From positions 310,001 through 374,000 of the forward strand of contig UCMW01000004.1 in assembly GCA_900473745.1 (NCBI GenBank): a stretch of DNA of 64,000 nt, written 5' to 3'. The DNA comes from Hyphomicrobiales bacterium. Its GTDB lineage: Bacteria; Pseudomonadota; Alphaproteobacteria; Rhizobiales; Rhizobiaceae. The notes under the pieces are model-generated. The model was not told the DNA's origin and did not search any database. It saw nothing but the letters and a program-made list of their open reading frames with translations. Below are positions 34,485 to 43,925 of this stretch, piece after piece. Each line of letters starts with the position of its first letter. The first letter of the stretch is position 1. A program made the position numbers and the translations under genes.

Positions 34485-37400
34485 ATGAGCAATTTCGACG
34501 CCCTCGTTTCCAAGCTGCGTGAAATCTTCCAGATCGACCGGCCCGACCTTAATTTTGGCGTCTATCGCATTCTCAACGCACGTGCTGGCGAGATCGAGGA
34601 CTATCTGTCGAAGCGGCTCAAGGCGCGGGTAGCCGAGGCCCTAGCCGCGGGGGCTGCGGCCAATACCGAAACGCTGAAGGCCGACATCGTTAAAGCCGAG
34701 AAGGCCGCCGAGGACGCAGGCATCAGCGCCGACCAATCGCCAAGGGTCCAGCAACTGCGCGCCCAGCTTGCCGCCGCCAGTGCGGGATCATCCGAGCATG
34801 AAAACCAGGTCTTCTCGCACCTGCTCACCTTCTTTTCGCGCTACTACGACAAGGGCGATTTCATTAGCCAGCGCCGCTACAAGGGCGACACCTATGCCAT
34901 TCCCTATTCCGGAGAAGAGGTGGTGCTGCACTGGGCGAACCGTGATCAGTATTACACCAAATCCGGCGAATCCTTCTCGAACTTCGGCTTCAAGCTGGAA
35001 GACGGCCGCTCAGTGCAGTTCCGCCTCGTGGCTGCCGACACGGCTAAGGACAACCGCAAGGACAATGACAAGGAGCGGCGTTTCGTGCTGGCGTCGGCTC
35101 GCACGGTCACGCGTGTTGATGAAGACGGCGAAAGCTTTGAGGAGACTATTCAGCCGGTTGCCGAGGAAGATGGCGCGCTGGTGATCCGGTTCGACTACGC
35201 GCCGCAGCCGAAGGGCACCAAGCAGGAAGCCCTTGTCGACCAAGCGGTCGATGCTATCCTGGATGACGAGGCCGTGAAGGCGCGCTGGTTGGCGCTGACC
35301 GCACGAGCACCAACGGATAAAAAGCCGAACCGCACGCTGCTGGAAAAGCACCTGACGACCTATACCCAGAAAAACACCGCCGATTACTTCATCCACAAGG
35401 ATCTGGGCGGCTTCTTAGCGCGCGAGCTGGATTTCTATATCAAGAACGAAGTGATGAATCTCGATGATGTGCAGGAGGCCGGAGCCTTCTCTGCCATCGA
35501 AAAGAACCTGCGCATGATCCAGTGCCTACGCCGGATTGCAATGGACTTGATTACCTTCCTTGCGAGCATCGAGAACTTTCAGAAGAAGCTCTGGCTTAAG
35601 AAAAAATTCGTCGTCGCGGCCCATTACTGCGTGACGCTGGACCGCGTCCCGGAAGCGCTTTATCCGGTCATCGCCGCCAACTCGGCGCAATGGACGCAGT
35701 GGTATGACCTCGGGATGCGGGCCAGCGCCGCAATCGGAACGACCGAGGATCTGAAGGCCGCGCCGTTCCTGATGGTGGACACCGCACTCTTCGATTCCGA
35801 GTTCCGTGCCGATCTACTGCAGGCTCTCCCTGATCTGGATGCCAGCCTCGACGGACTGCTGCTGCATGGGGACAATTTCCAGGCGCTGACACTGTTGGGC
35901 GAGCGGTATCGGGAAAAAGTCAAGTGCGTCTACATTGACCCGCCCTACAACACGTCAAGCAGTGCCATCCCCTATAAGAACGCGTTCAAGCATTCCGCTT
36001 GGGCGACCATGATGGACAATCGGGTTTCAAAGCTGAAACCCCTTATTCCCGAAGATGGAGCGATCTTTGTCAGCATAGACAAACACGAACGACAAACTCT
36101 TGAACACGTCTTGAGCATCAATTTTGGCGAAGATAACTACATTGAAGAATTGATATGGGCGATGAATACAAACAACAGTCAGGCGCCTAATTATTCAACC
36201 AATCACGAATATGTTTTGGTTTATGCGAAAGACCGCCAAGTAGCCGAGCAAGACAAATCCATGTTTCGTGAGCCCAAGCCGGGCTATGCAGAAATGATGG
36301 AGTTGATGGCGAGGCTGAACCCTCACTTCCCGCCCACATCGGAAATCGAGTTAGCTATCAAGGCACTGTTTAGAGATCACCAGATTTCCTACCGTGATGC
36401 GGTTGAGGCGCAGGGCTTGGAATGGGACGACGAAAAAGGAAATGATCCGTGGAAAGGGCTGTTTAATTATAACAACGCTGAATATAGGGACGATGCAGGA
36501 AACTTAGTTTCCCAAGAAGATGCAGAAAAACTCGGCGCAAAGATCTGGATTTGGCGGTCAAGTGACGCCTCAATGCCCGCAACCAAGCAGTCGCCAACTG
36601 TAAATGACCCAAATCATCCCAACTTTCGATGGTTCAAGCCGGCACATCCCATAACTGGACTACCCTGTCCTCATCCCAAAAGCGGATGGAAGTTTGCCGA
36701 AAACTTTGATCCTGAGAACCCGAACAAAAAGAGTTTTTGGGCGCTACACAGCAATGGCCGAATTGCGTGGGGGCCAGATGAGAAAAATGTCCCGCAGTTG
36801 AAGAGAATGCTCCACGAGGTGGAGACAAACGTGGGCAAAAGTGTCTTCTCCGACTATTCTGACGGAGAAAAGCAGACGCATGATCTTTTCAACAGATCGG
36901 GTGTATTCCTCGCTCCTAAGCATGCAAATTTCGTAAGTCGGTTCGTTTTGCACGCAACCCGTGCTGACAGCACAGTCCTTGACTGCTTCGGAGGTTCGGG
37001 CAGTACGGCTCATGCGGTGTTAACCGCCAACCGACTCGATGACGGCAAACGCCGCTACATCACGGTTGAGCAAGGCGACTACTTCAACACAATCATCAAG
37101 CCGCGCCTACAAAAGGTGACATATTCCGCTGACTGGCGTTCGGGCAAACCCACTAGCCCCGAAACCGGCATCAGCCATGCCTTCAAGGTTCTCAAAATTG
37201 AGGGCTATGAGGATACGTTGAACAACCTGGATCTAAAGCGAGAGCAGGTGCAGACCACCCTGCTCGACGGTTTCAGCGCTGACAAGCGCGACGACTACCT
37301 GATGCGCTACATGCTGGATGTCGAATCGAAGGCATCGCTGCTGTCCGTTTCCGATTTCCGCACGCCCTTTGACTATAAACTCAAGGTTTCCGTGGACAGC

Positions 37401-37778
37401 GCCGGAGCGTGGGAGGAGCGCAAGGTCGATCTGGTCGAGACCTTCAACTACCTGATTGGTCTGACCGTTCGCCACATCGACATCCAGTTGAAGCAGGGTT
37501 TCGTGACCGTCGAGGGATCGCTGCCTTCCGGCGAAAAGACACTGATCCTGTGGCGAGACTGCGAGAAAATTGGTTACGAAGAGCTGACACGGCTTTGCGA
37601 CAAGCTGGCGATCAACCCCGCTGACAGCGAATTCGACGTGGTCTACATCAATGGCGATCACAATATTCCTTCGGTCACGGAGACTACCGAAGAGGAGGGC
37701 AGCGTGGTGAAGAAGCTGATGCTGCGCCAGATCGAACCCGCCTTCCTAGACGCGATGTTCAACGTGGACGACGTGTGA
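34485..37778 (+). CDS. type III-like DNA adenine methyltransferase (Mod)
   Basis: A 1097-aa DNA N6-adenine methyltransferase of the beta order: catalytic motif VYIDPPYNT near residue 482, SAM-binding motif LDCFGGSGSTAHAV near 832. The first 430 residues are an extension with a coiled-coil-like start; ordinary type III Mod proteins are about 600-700 aa. AAGGA SD 9 bases upstream. Its TGA overlaps the Res start. The segment 36060-36960, between the two motifs, is visibly AT-richer than its flanks and probably contains the target-recognition domain. Confidence 0.9.
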   Translation: MSNFDALVSKLREIFQIDRPDLNFGVYRILNARAGEIEDYLSKRLKARVAEALAAGAAANTETLKADIVKAEKAAEDAGISADQSPRVQQLRAQLAAASAGSSEHENQVFSHLLTFFSRYYDKGDFISQRRYKGDTYAIPYSGEEVVLHWANRDQYYTKSGESFSNFGFKLEDGRSVQFRLVAADTAKDNRKDNDKERRFVLASARTVTRVDEDGESFEETIQPVAEEDGALVIRFDYAPQPKGTKQEALVDQAVDAILDDEAVKARWLALTARAPTDKKPNRTLLEKHLTTYTQKNTADYFIHKDLGGFLARELDFYIKNEVMNLDDVQEAGAFSAIEKNLRMIQCLRRIAMDLITFLASIENFQKKLWLKKKFVVAAHYCVTLDRVPEALYPVIAANSAQWTQWYDLGMRASAAIGTTEDLKAAPFLMVDTALFDSEFRADLLQALPDLDASLDGLLLHGDNFQALTLLGERYREKVKCVYIDPPYNTSSSAIPYKNAFKHSAWATMMDNRVSKLKPLIPEDGAIFVSIDKHERQTLEHVLSINFGEDNYIEELIWAMNTNNSQAPNYSTNHEYVLVYAKDRQVAEQDKSMFREPKPGYAEMMELMARLNPHFPPTSEIELAIKALFRDHQISYRDAVEAQGLEWDDEKGNDPWKGLFNYNNAEYRDDAGNLVSQEDAEKLGAKIWIWRSSDASMPATKQSPTVNDPNHPNFRWFKPAHPITGLPCPHPKSGWKFAENFDPENPNKKSFWALHSNGRIAWGPDEKNVPQLKRMLHEVETNVGKSVFSDYSDGEKQTHDLFNRSGVFLAPKHANFVSRFVLHATRADSTVLDCFGGSGSTAHAVLTANRLDDGKRRYITVEQGDYFNTIIKPRLQKVTYSADWRSGKPTSPETGISHAFKVLKIEGYEDTLNNLDLKREQVQTTLLDGFSADKRDDYLMRYMLDVESKASLLSVSDFRTPFDYKLKVSVDSAGAWEERKVDLVETFNYLIGLTVRHIDIQLKQGFVTVEGSLPSGEKTLILWRDCEKIGYEELTRLCDKLAINPADSEFDVVYINGDHNIPSVTETTEEEGSVVKKLMLRQIEPAFLDAMFNVDDV

Positions 37779-40700
37779 TGGCGCGCGCGCCGAAGAAGAA
37801 GCGCACCTTCCATCAGGAGCTGGTGCTGAACCGCTGGATGCTGAGCCATTTTCACGGCGACGGCCTGATGACGCTGAAAGAGCGGCTGGGTGATAACAGG
37901 CATGAAGGCATCGACGACGATGGCCAGACGAAATTCTTTCATGAATTGACACGCAACCTCTTCAACATGGATCGGGTCAGCGAGGCCGACCTGCGCCGCT
38001 ATGATCTGAACATTGTTGCGCACTGGCAGAAGATCACCCATCGCCGCAACGCCGCGACCGGCGAAGTGCTGACGATGAAGTACTTCCAGTACCTGTCGCT
38101 GCTGTTTACCGAGATCTATCTCGACTGGTATTTCAACCATCGGCAGGATCTGCTCGATGGGCTGAATGTGCAAATGGCAGGATACCGGCAAGAGGGTGCT
38201 GAGTCATTCCAGAACTACTCGGCTGATGACCTGAACAAGCTTGCCTTCTGGAACGCGACCGGAAGCGGCAAGACGCTCATTTTGCACATTAACGTGCTGC
38301 AATATCTTCACTATTTCCAGGCCGGAAACGGCAACCTATTCCCGGACAGGATCATTCTGCTCACCCCGAACGAGGGGCTGTCGCGTCAGCACTTGGAGGA
38401 GTTCAAGGAGTCCGGCATCAATGCCCATGTCTTTGACAAGAACCAGACGGGATCGCTGTTCAAGGGTTGGGTCGATGTGATCGAGGTCACCAAGCTCGCC
38501 GACGAGATGGGCGACAAAACCGTTGCAACCGGCGCTTTTGAAGGAAACAACCTCGTCCTGGTCGACGAAGGCCATCGCGGCGCCGGCACTGCTGGCGGCG
38601 TCTGGATGTCACGCCGCGCAGCGCTTGTGAAGGGCGGCTTCGCGTTTGAGTATAGCGCTACCTTCAGCCAGTCGGTTGCCAAAGGCTCGACGGTGGTAAA
38701 GGCTGAAGACGATATCTTGAAGGCCAAGGCAAAGCGTCTGTTCGACAAAACCTTGCGGCAGTTGGACGAAACGGAGCGTGCCCAGGTGCAACTGACGGCC
38801 GAGGATCGGGCAAGGGCCCGCATCGAAGGCATCCGGGAGGCCTATGCCAAGGCCGTTCTGATCGACTACAGCTACAAGTACTTTTACGCCGATGGATACG
38901 GCAAGGAATCCCTCATCCTGAACCTGGATGACAAGGGCTACGAGAAGAGTGGCAACCTGTATTTCACTGCTTGCCTGCTCAGCTTCTATCAGCAGCTTTG
39001 GCTGTGGGACACGCATCGCGATAAGATCGGCGACTTCAATATCGAGAAACCGCTGTGGGTCTTTGTCGGTAACACGGTGTCCGGCGAAGACAGCGATATT
39101 CTGGACGTCATCCGGTTTCTGGCTTGGTTTCTCAATAGTCCCGTGCAGGCCATGTCATGGATCGCGGATCTGATCGCGGACAAGGCGCGCCTCTTGGACC
39201 CCAAGGGCAACGATATTTTTGCCGGCCGCTTCATCCCGCTGATGCAGCGCGATGCACAGGCAATCTATGACGATGTCCTGAAACGTCTTTTCAACGCTGA
39301 TGCCCGCCAGCGTCTCAAGCTAGTGAATCTGAAAAACAGCAAGGGCGAATTGGCGCTGCGCGTTGGATCTGCTGATCCTTTTGGCTTGATCAACATTGGC
39401 GATGACTCGGGCTTCTTCAAAAATGCCGAGGACGTCGAGGATTTTGACAGCGAAGCCGACGACTTTGGAACGGGCCTGTTTGGAACGATCAACCAACCGG
39501 GCAGCAAGCTGAACGTTCTCGTCGGCTCAAGAAAGTTTACCGAGGGCTGGTCGAGCTGGCGCGTTTCCACCATGGGCCTTCTGAATATGGGCCAGGGTGA
39601 AGGCTCGCAGATCATCCAGTTGTTCGGGCGCGGGGTGCGCCTCAAGGGACGCGGCATGTCCCTCAAGCGCTCCCTCCCGGCCGATCGCCCGAAAGGGGTG
39701 CATTTGGAGAGGCTCGAAACGCTTAACATCTTCGGCGTGCGCGCGAACTATATGACCACCTTCAAGGACTACCTGAAGGAGGAAGGGATCACTCCCAGCG
39801 ACGATGTCATTCAGCTCGATTTTCCCACCCGGACCAATCTGCCGAAAGGCACGCGACTGAAAACGCTGAAGCTCAAAGACGGGTACAAGGATAACCAGAT
39901 CAAAGGCTTCAAGCGAGTTCATTTTCCCACGCTTTATGAGGTTCCAGAGGAGTTCGCTGGCAAGATCAGGCCACCGCACGTCGTCCTGGACCTTTATCCG
40001 CGCGTCGAAGCACTCAGCACCAAAGCCGATCCCGCAGTGCGAGCGGCCGATCAGCGCCATCGTGGGAAATTGAGCCCTCGGGCCGTAGCATGCTTCGACT
40101 GGGATGAGCTCTTCAACGCGCTGCAAACTTACAAGCTTTTGAAGAGCTGGAGCAATCTGCGTGTCGACAAAGACGCCCTCGTCAAGTTCTGCCAGGCTGA
40201 CGATAGCTGGTACACGCTTTTTGTCCCTGAAGCGGAATTGACCGTCTCCGGGTTCGCGGATGTCCAGAAACAACAATCAATTATGGTCCAATTGCTGACG
40301 GACTATACGGATCGCTTCTATCAGGCGCTGAAGCTGGCCTATGAAGGCCAGTTTTACGACATTACGCACGTGGGCGAGGATGCAGGATCGATCATTAAAC
40401 TCTATGAGTTCGAGATCGAAAACAATGACGATGGCCTAGAGTACAAGAAGCGGATCGAGGCTCTAAAAGAGATTGTCGCCGCTGGTGATATAGGCCAAGC
40501 CAGTTCTTGGAACGCTCCGCATATGGTTGCGATTAGTTTCAACCAGCATCTCTACTATCCGCTGTTGTCGCCGCAGCCGAACGCAAATCTACCATTTAAG
40601 ATGCGGCCAATGGCGATCTCGGAGCCGAGCGAAATTCAGTTCGTTCAGGACGTGATGGCGTTCTATCACTCACCTTTGGGGAAGGAGAAGCTGAAGGGCC

Positions 40701-41089
40701 TCAGCCTCTACCTTCTCCGCAATGCTGACAATCGCAGCAAGGGCCTAGGATTTGCCACGGCCGGCAATTTCTACCCGGACTTTCTGTTGTGGCTGGTGGA
40801 TGATGAGAGTGGAAAGCAGTGGCTGAGCTTCATTGACCCGAAGGGTATCCGAAACCTGAACCTGTCGGACCCGAAATTTGGGCTTTTCCGGGAGGTAAAC
40901 GAGATCGAGAAGCAACTCTCGGACCCTGCCATCACATTGAACGCGTTCATTCTTTCAATCTCTTCGTTTAAAGACCTGCTGAACGTTTCAGGCACCACGA
41001 AGACTGAACTCGAAGAGAGAAACCTGCTATTCATGGAGGACGGTGGCCCGGCCTATCTGCAGAAGCTATTCGGGAAAGCTTTGATATAG
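37778..41089 (+). CDS. type III-like restriction subunit (Res) with helicase and PD-(D/E)xK domains
   Basis: A 1103-aa ATP-dependent endonuclease subunit. Walker A NATGSGKTLILH near residue 160, DEAD-like VDEGHRG near 262, C-terminal lobe with GRGVRLKGRGMSL near 625, and a C-terminal nuclease motif YPDFLLWL...FIDPKG (about 998-1020). It should translocate or switch along DNA and cut after meeting unmodified sites recognised by Mod. ATG 37778 overlaps the Mod TGA; a GTG one codon upstream is possible. Last gene of the helicase-Mod-Res operon. Confidence 0.9.
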   Translation: MARAPKKKRTFHQELVLNRWMLSHFHGDGLMTLKERLGDNRHEGIDDDGQTKFFHELTRNLFNMDRVSEADLRRYDLNIVAHWQKITHRRNAATGEVLTMKYFQYLSLLFTEIYLDWYFNHRQDLLDGLNVQMAGYRQEGAESFQNYSADDLNKLAFWNATGSGKTLILHINVLQYLHYFQAGNGNLFPDRIILLTPNEGLSRQHLEEFKESGINAHVFDKNQTGSLFKGWVDVIEVTKLADEMGDKTVATGAFEGNNLVLVDEGHRGAGTAGGVWMSRRAALVKGGFAFEYSATFSQSVAKGSTVVKAEDDILKAKAKRLFDKTLRQLDETERAQVQLTAEDRARARIEGIREAYAKAVLIDYSYKYFYADGYGKESLILNLDDKGYEKSGNLYFTACLLSFYQQLWLWDTHRDKIGDFNIEKPLWVFVGNTVSGEDSDILDVIRFLAWFLNSPVQAMSWIADLIADKARLLDPKGNDIFAGRFIPLMQRDAQAIYDDVLKRLFNADARQRLKLVNLKNSKGELALRVGSADPFGLINIGDDSGFFKNAEDVEDFDSEADDFGTGLFGTINQPGSKLNVLVGSRKFTEGWSSWRVSTMGLLNMGQGEGSQIIQLFGRGVRLKGRGMSLKRSLPADRPKGVHLERLETLNIFGVRANYMTTFKDYLKEEGITPSDDVIQLDFPTRTNLPKGTRLKTLKLKDGYKDNQIKGFKRVHFPTLYEVPEEFAGKIRPPHVVLDLYPRVEALSTKADPAVRAADQRHRGKLSPRAVACFDWDELFNALQTYKLLKSWSNLRVDKDALVKFCQADDSWYTLFVPEAELTVSGFADVQKQQSIMVQLLTDYTDRFYQALKLAYEGQFYDITHVGEDAGSIIKLYEFEIENNDDGLEYKKRIEALKEIVAAGDIGQASSWNAPHMVAISFNQHLYYPLLSPQPNANLPFKMRPMAISEPSEIQFVQDVMAFYHSPLGKEKLKGLSLYLLRNADNRSKGLGFATAGNFYPDFLLWLVDDESGKQWLSFIDPKGIRNLNLSDPKFGLFREVNEIEKQLSDPAITLNAFILSISSFKDLLNVSGTTKTELEERNLLFMEDGGPAYLQKLFGKALI

Positions 41090-41128
41090 GTGAAGGAGAC
41101 CGTATTTGATTGAGTCCAGCCATCCTTG

Positions 41129-41145
41129 CCGGAAATCATTTCCGC
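41129..41145. repeat. isolated CCGGAAATCATTTCCGC palindrome
   Basis: Lies in the 60-base gap between the convergent Res and HNH genes. The inner 15 bases (CGGAAATCATTTCCG) are a perfect palindrome around C. It could serve as a bidirectional terminator, but it has no T-run and the same sequence recurs at other module joints. Confidence 0.8.
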
Positions 41146-41149
41146 AGCC

Positions 41150-42085
41150 TCACCCCTTGAACACGTCATTGCGATGAAACTGCAGGAACTGCGAATGCGG
41201 CCGCTCGTCCGCGCGTGCCGGCACAAGCAGGCGTCGCTCCGGATTGATAAGCCGTGTCACGGTGTCGGGAACGCTACCACTTGCGATCAGCAAGCTGTAA
41301 TCATCGTCGACGGAGATCAGGCCGCGGTCGAACATCCAGTGCACGGTGCCGGACAAGGCGAGCCCATTGCGGACGCTGTCCGGGCCACCATCGGCCACCG
41401 GGCGAATGTGCGCGGCCTGCACTTCCGATCGCCCGCCGCCATTGATTAGCTTTATGCCGGTGACGGCGCAGGTGTCTTGATAGGCGGACTTAATGGCCAC
41501 CGAAAACGCCCGGTCGCGGAACGGACGCTGCAACATCTGCGAGACTATTCTCCGATCGACGCTGTCGGCCTCATAAGGCATCTGCGGATTATGGCCGAAG
41601 CCGATCCGCGCCTCCTCTGCCGGATCTGGTGCTGCGCGTTCCCGATCCCGCTTGCCCAGCACATGCGCGAAGCCAGCCGCGAGGATCAGGTCATACTCGG
41701 CGTCGGAAATGTTGCGGACCGCGCGACCGAAGGCCCCCTTGTTCGTGGAACCGTCGTCTTTCTGCAGACCGCTCTCATAGTAGTGCGCCCCTTCCTTGAA
41801 GGGGACGGCGTGATCGAAAGGTAGGAAGTCATCGACCAGCGCGTAGAAGTGGTCGGCCTTTGATGGGTCCTCAATGATGTCGATGATCCGGGCCGTCGCG
41901 AAATAAGCCTGCCTGCCGCCCGTCCTCATCAGATCGCCGCTCGGCCGCCTGGGCTCGTAATAGACGATCCAGTCTCCCCGGGCGGCTTCAACCTGACGAA
42001 GATATGTGCGCGGAAAATGATACCGCTGCTCCGGAAGGTCGTCATAAGTCGGATCGACCTTGGTCGTCAGAACTGCCTTCGTCAT
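41150..42085 (-). CDS. HNH endonuclease with N-terminal recognition domain
   Basis: A 311-aa putative restriction-type endonuclease. The C-terminal HNH domain shows TCAVTGIKLINGG, VQAAHIRPVADGGPDSVRNGLALSGTVHWMFDRGL with the expected His, Asn and His. The N-terminal 130 residues (ending FYALVDDFLPFDHAVPF) look like a separate PUA/EVE-like fold that in related proteins reads modified bases; that part is inference. Convergent with Res, divergent from the DUF3102-like gene. It may be a stand-alone modification-dependent nuclease. Confidence 0.82.
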   Translation of the reverse strand: MTKAVLTTKVDPTYDDLPEQRYHFPRTYLRQVEAARGDWIVYYEPRRPSGDLMRTGGRQAYFATARIIDIIEDPSKADHFYALVDDFLPFDHAVPFKEGAHYYESGLQKDDGSTNKGAFGRAVRNISDAEYDLILAAGFAHVLGKRDRERAAPDPAEEARIGFGHNPQMPYEADSVDRRIVSQMLQRPFRDRAFSVAIKSAYQDTCAVTGIKLINGGGRSEVQAAHIRPVADGGPDSVRNGLALSGTVHWMFDRGLISVDDDYSLLIASGSVPDTVTRLINPERRLLVPARADERPHSQFLQFHRNDVFKG

Positions 42086-42314
42086 CGCACGCCGATCCCT
42101 CGCAGAGCGTTCCCCGCCATTCGTTTTTGGCTACCAGGTCGCGCAGATCATGGGAAGCGCAAGTGATGGGCTCCTAGAGGTGGTTTTGGTGGTCTGCGAG
42201 ACCCAAAAGGGAGCTTGGGATTTACTTGGGCGAAGTCGAAGCAAAAAATAGATACCGCCGGTGTAAAAGCCAATTTCCTCAAGTATCCAAAGTACCAATC
42301 CAAGCAAATCTCTA

Positions 42315-42326
42315 ATTGTTGACAAT
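42315..42326. promoter_or_regulatory. palindromic operator-like site ATTGTTGACAAT
   Basis: Perfect 5-bp arms around TG, 20 bases upstream of the -35 element below. Candidate repressor site for the DUF3102-like gene or the divergent HNH gene. Confidence 0.4.
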
Positions 42327-42345
42327 CACATTAGTCGCTACTGAT

Positions 42346-42375
42346 TTGACATTACTTTCAGTTGCTTCATAATTA
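42346..42375 (+). promoter_or_regulatory. sigma-70-like promoter of the DUF3102-like gene
   Basis: TTGACA at 42346-42351 and TAATTA at 42370-42375 (18-base spacer; CATAAT gives 16). It lies 54 bases before the ATG at 42429 in an AT-rich stretch. Confidence 0.55.
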
Positions 42376-42428
42376 AGGGGTAGGCTTCACATCGGTCTAC
42401 AACGTGAAAACAACGCAGGAGTAATCGC

Positions 42429-43598
42429 ATGCCAAACACTACAAAGACACCATCGCCCGCCTCATCTGCCGACCAGTTCTATAAGGCCCATGGAGTCCCC
42501 GAGGACATCAAGAGCCGTCTCGAAAGCACCGCAATCCTTCTCATCAGCGCGACGCGACGCTCCACCGAAGAGACCTTCGAACTCGGTGAGCACCTTGAGA
42601 AGGCGGCCACCCTGCTGCCAGAGGGAACCGTAGAGAGATGGGCGGCCGAGCGGTGCGGCTACACGGCACGCCACATCCGAACCTTGCGCGCAACGGCACG
42701 CAATCTGGGTGCCTACAGGCAGGTTCTCGTGGAGCTCGCCGTCGGTCCTACCGTTGTCGGCAAGCTGAGTTCGGCAGGCCCCGAGCAGATCGAGCAAGCG
42801 ATCGGCTTGGCTCGAGAGACTGGCCGTCTGCGGGTTCAAGACGTGGCGGCAATAATTTCCGGGTCCAAGGAAGGTACCGAACAGGAGGAGGACGTCGATC
42901 CCTTTGATGTCGGCGGTCCTGACGGTCTCAAGGCTATCGTTGCGCTCAAGGTCCGCGAAGGAATGAAGTCATTCATCGCACACGTGAATGAAATTCGTGC
43001 GCACATCGAAGAAGCGCTGCCAAAGCAAAACATCATCAAAAAGGCTCTTGTTGAGAGAACGGCTTTGACGGCACGTTTGGCAAGGCAAGAGCTCAAAAGC
43101 CTTGTCCAGTTCGTCACACCGCATCCAGAAGCAGCTCACCACATCAACTCCACCATGATTCCGGGTCCCACGAAATGGTCGGCGGTTGGAGATCTGCTTT
43201 ACAATATGGGCAGCGAAGAAACTTGGCCGGACAAGGCGGGACTTCGCGCCTGGTTGGAAAACGACGTGCTCCCAACTTTGAGCTGGGTATCGCCGAGACC
43301 GCCAGAGTCGAAAGCGCCAAAGGGTAAATCCCCTTCCGATGCGGACGCGCAGATCAAGAAAGGGAAAGCTAAGCCCGAGCAAGGTTCGAAACCGGAAGCC
43401 GAGACCTTTCCAACACTGAAGGAAGGTTTGGAGTCGATGTTTGCCGGGGTCGGTATCGACGCCAGGGTGAACCTTACCGCCCCGGAAAAGAAGACGACGA
43501 TCCCGACCTTGGCGGAAGCGCTCGCAAAACCACAAACCCGCGGTCCGCGTCCTGCCGTCCTCGGCGAAACCAAACTTGCCTCAGCGCCAGCAGCTTAA
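42429..43598 (+). CDS. DUF3102-like DNA-binding protein
   Basis: A 389-aa protein. Residues 35-110 (FELGEHLEKAATLLPEGTVERWAAERCGYTARHIRTLRATARNL, split) match the DUF3102 pattern with an HTH-like helix pair, often found in mobile elements near partition or replication genes. The C-terminal third is Pro/Lys-rich and probably disordered. GGAG SD 8 bases upstream. The GCGGCAATAATTTCCGG palindrome variant at 42846-42862 lies inside the frame and codes AAIISG. First gene of the terminal module; possibly its regulator. Confidence 0.6.
   Translation: MPNTTKTPSPASSADQFYKAHGVPEDIKSRLESTAILLISATRRSTEETFELGEHLEKAATLLPEGTVERWAAERCGYTARHIRTLRATARNLGAYRQVLVELAVGPTVVGKLSSAGPEQIEQAIGLARETGRLRVQDVAAIISGSKEGTEQEEDVDPFDVGGPDGLKAIVALKVREGMKSFIAHVNEIRAHIEEALPKQNIIKKALVERTALTARLARQELKSLVQFVTPHPEAAHHINSTMIPGPTKWSAVGDLLYNMGSEETWPDKAGLRAWLENDVLPTLSWVSPRPPESKAPKGKSPSDADAQIKKGKAKPEQGSKPEAETFPTLKEGLESMFAGVGIDARVNLTAPEKKTTIPTLAEALAKPQTRGPRPAVLGETKLASAPAA
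42846..42862. repeat. GCGGCAATAATTTCCGG palindrome variant inside a gene
   Basis: Differs from the repeat-terminal palindrome in the last base only. It is translated in frame as AAIISG in the DUF3102-like protein. Confidence 0.65.
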
Positions 43599-43643
43599 GG
43601 CCCAATCTGGAAGGCCGGACTTCCGATTTTGCCATCGAACTCG

Positions 43644-43667
43644 AAAGGGCCGCCCGTCGGCCCTTTT
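43644..43667 (+). terminator. Rho-independent terminator after the DUF3102-like gene
   Basis: AAAGGGCC and GGCCCTTTT form an 8-bp stem with 7-base loop, followed by T/A-rich bases. It ends transcription 46 bases after the stop at 43598. The remaining 258 bases to 43925 carry a small GTTCCG/CGGAAC hairpin (43838-43854) and the promoter side of the nuclease gene; no clear -35/-10. Confidence 0.75.
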
Positions 43668-43925
43668 CAATTTTGGGGATCAGTTCCAACCGGATTGAGG
43701 ATGGGATCCGATCGGCGATCTCGGACGCGATCGCTGTCCGGACATTGTGAGCCCGCTGTTAACCTTGTACCGGCTTCGTTCTCTTTTTGAGGGTGGGGGT
43801 CCTTGAGCCCGATCCCGGGTCCTGCCAGGGTAAGCGCGTTCCGATGACCGGAACAAGCGGCCCAAGCCGATGTTGGCGCATCGACAAGGGCCTGACCGTC
43901 AACCTTGGTTAGAAGGAATCGGGCT

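Noticed and set aside
22191..41089. complete DISARM or BREX system
   Set aside because: SNF2 helicases, methylase and a PLD protein are present, but DrmB (DUF1998), DrmA, PglZ and BrxL-like genes are absent and the genes fall into separate modules.
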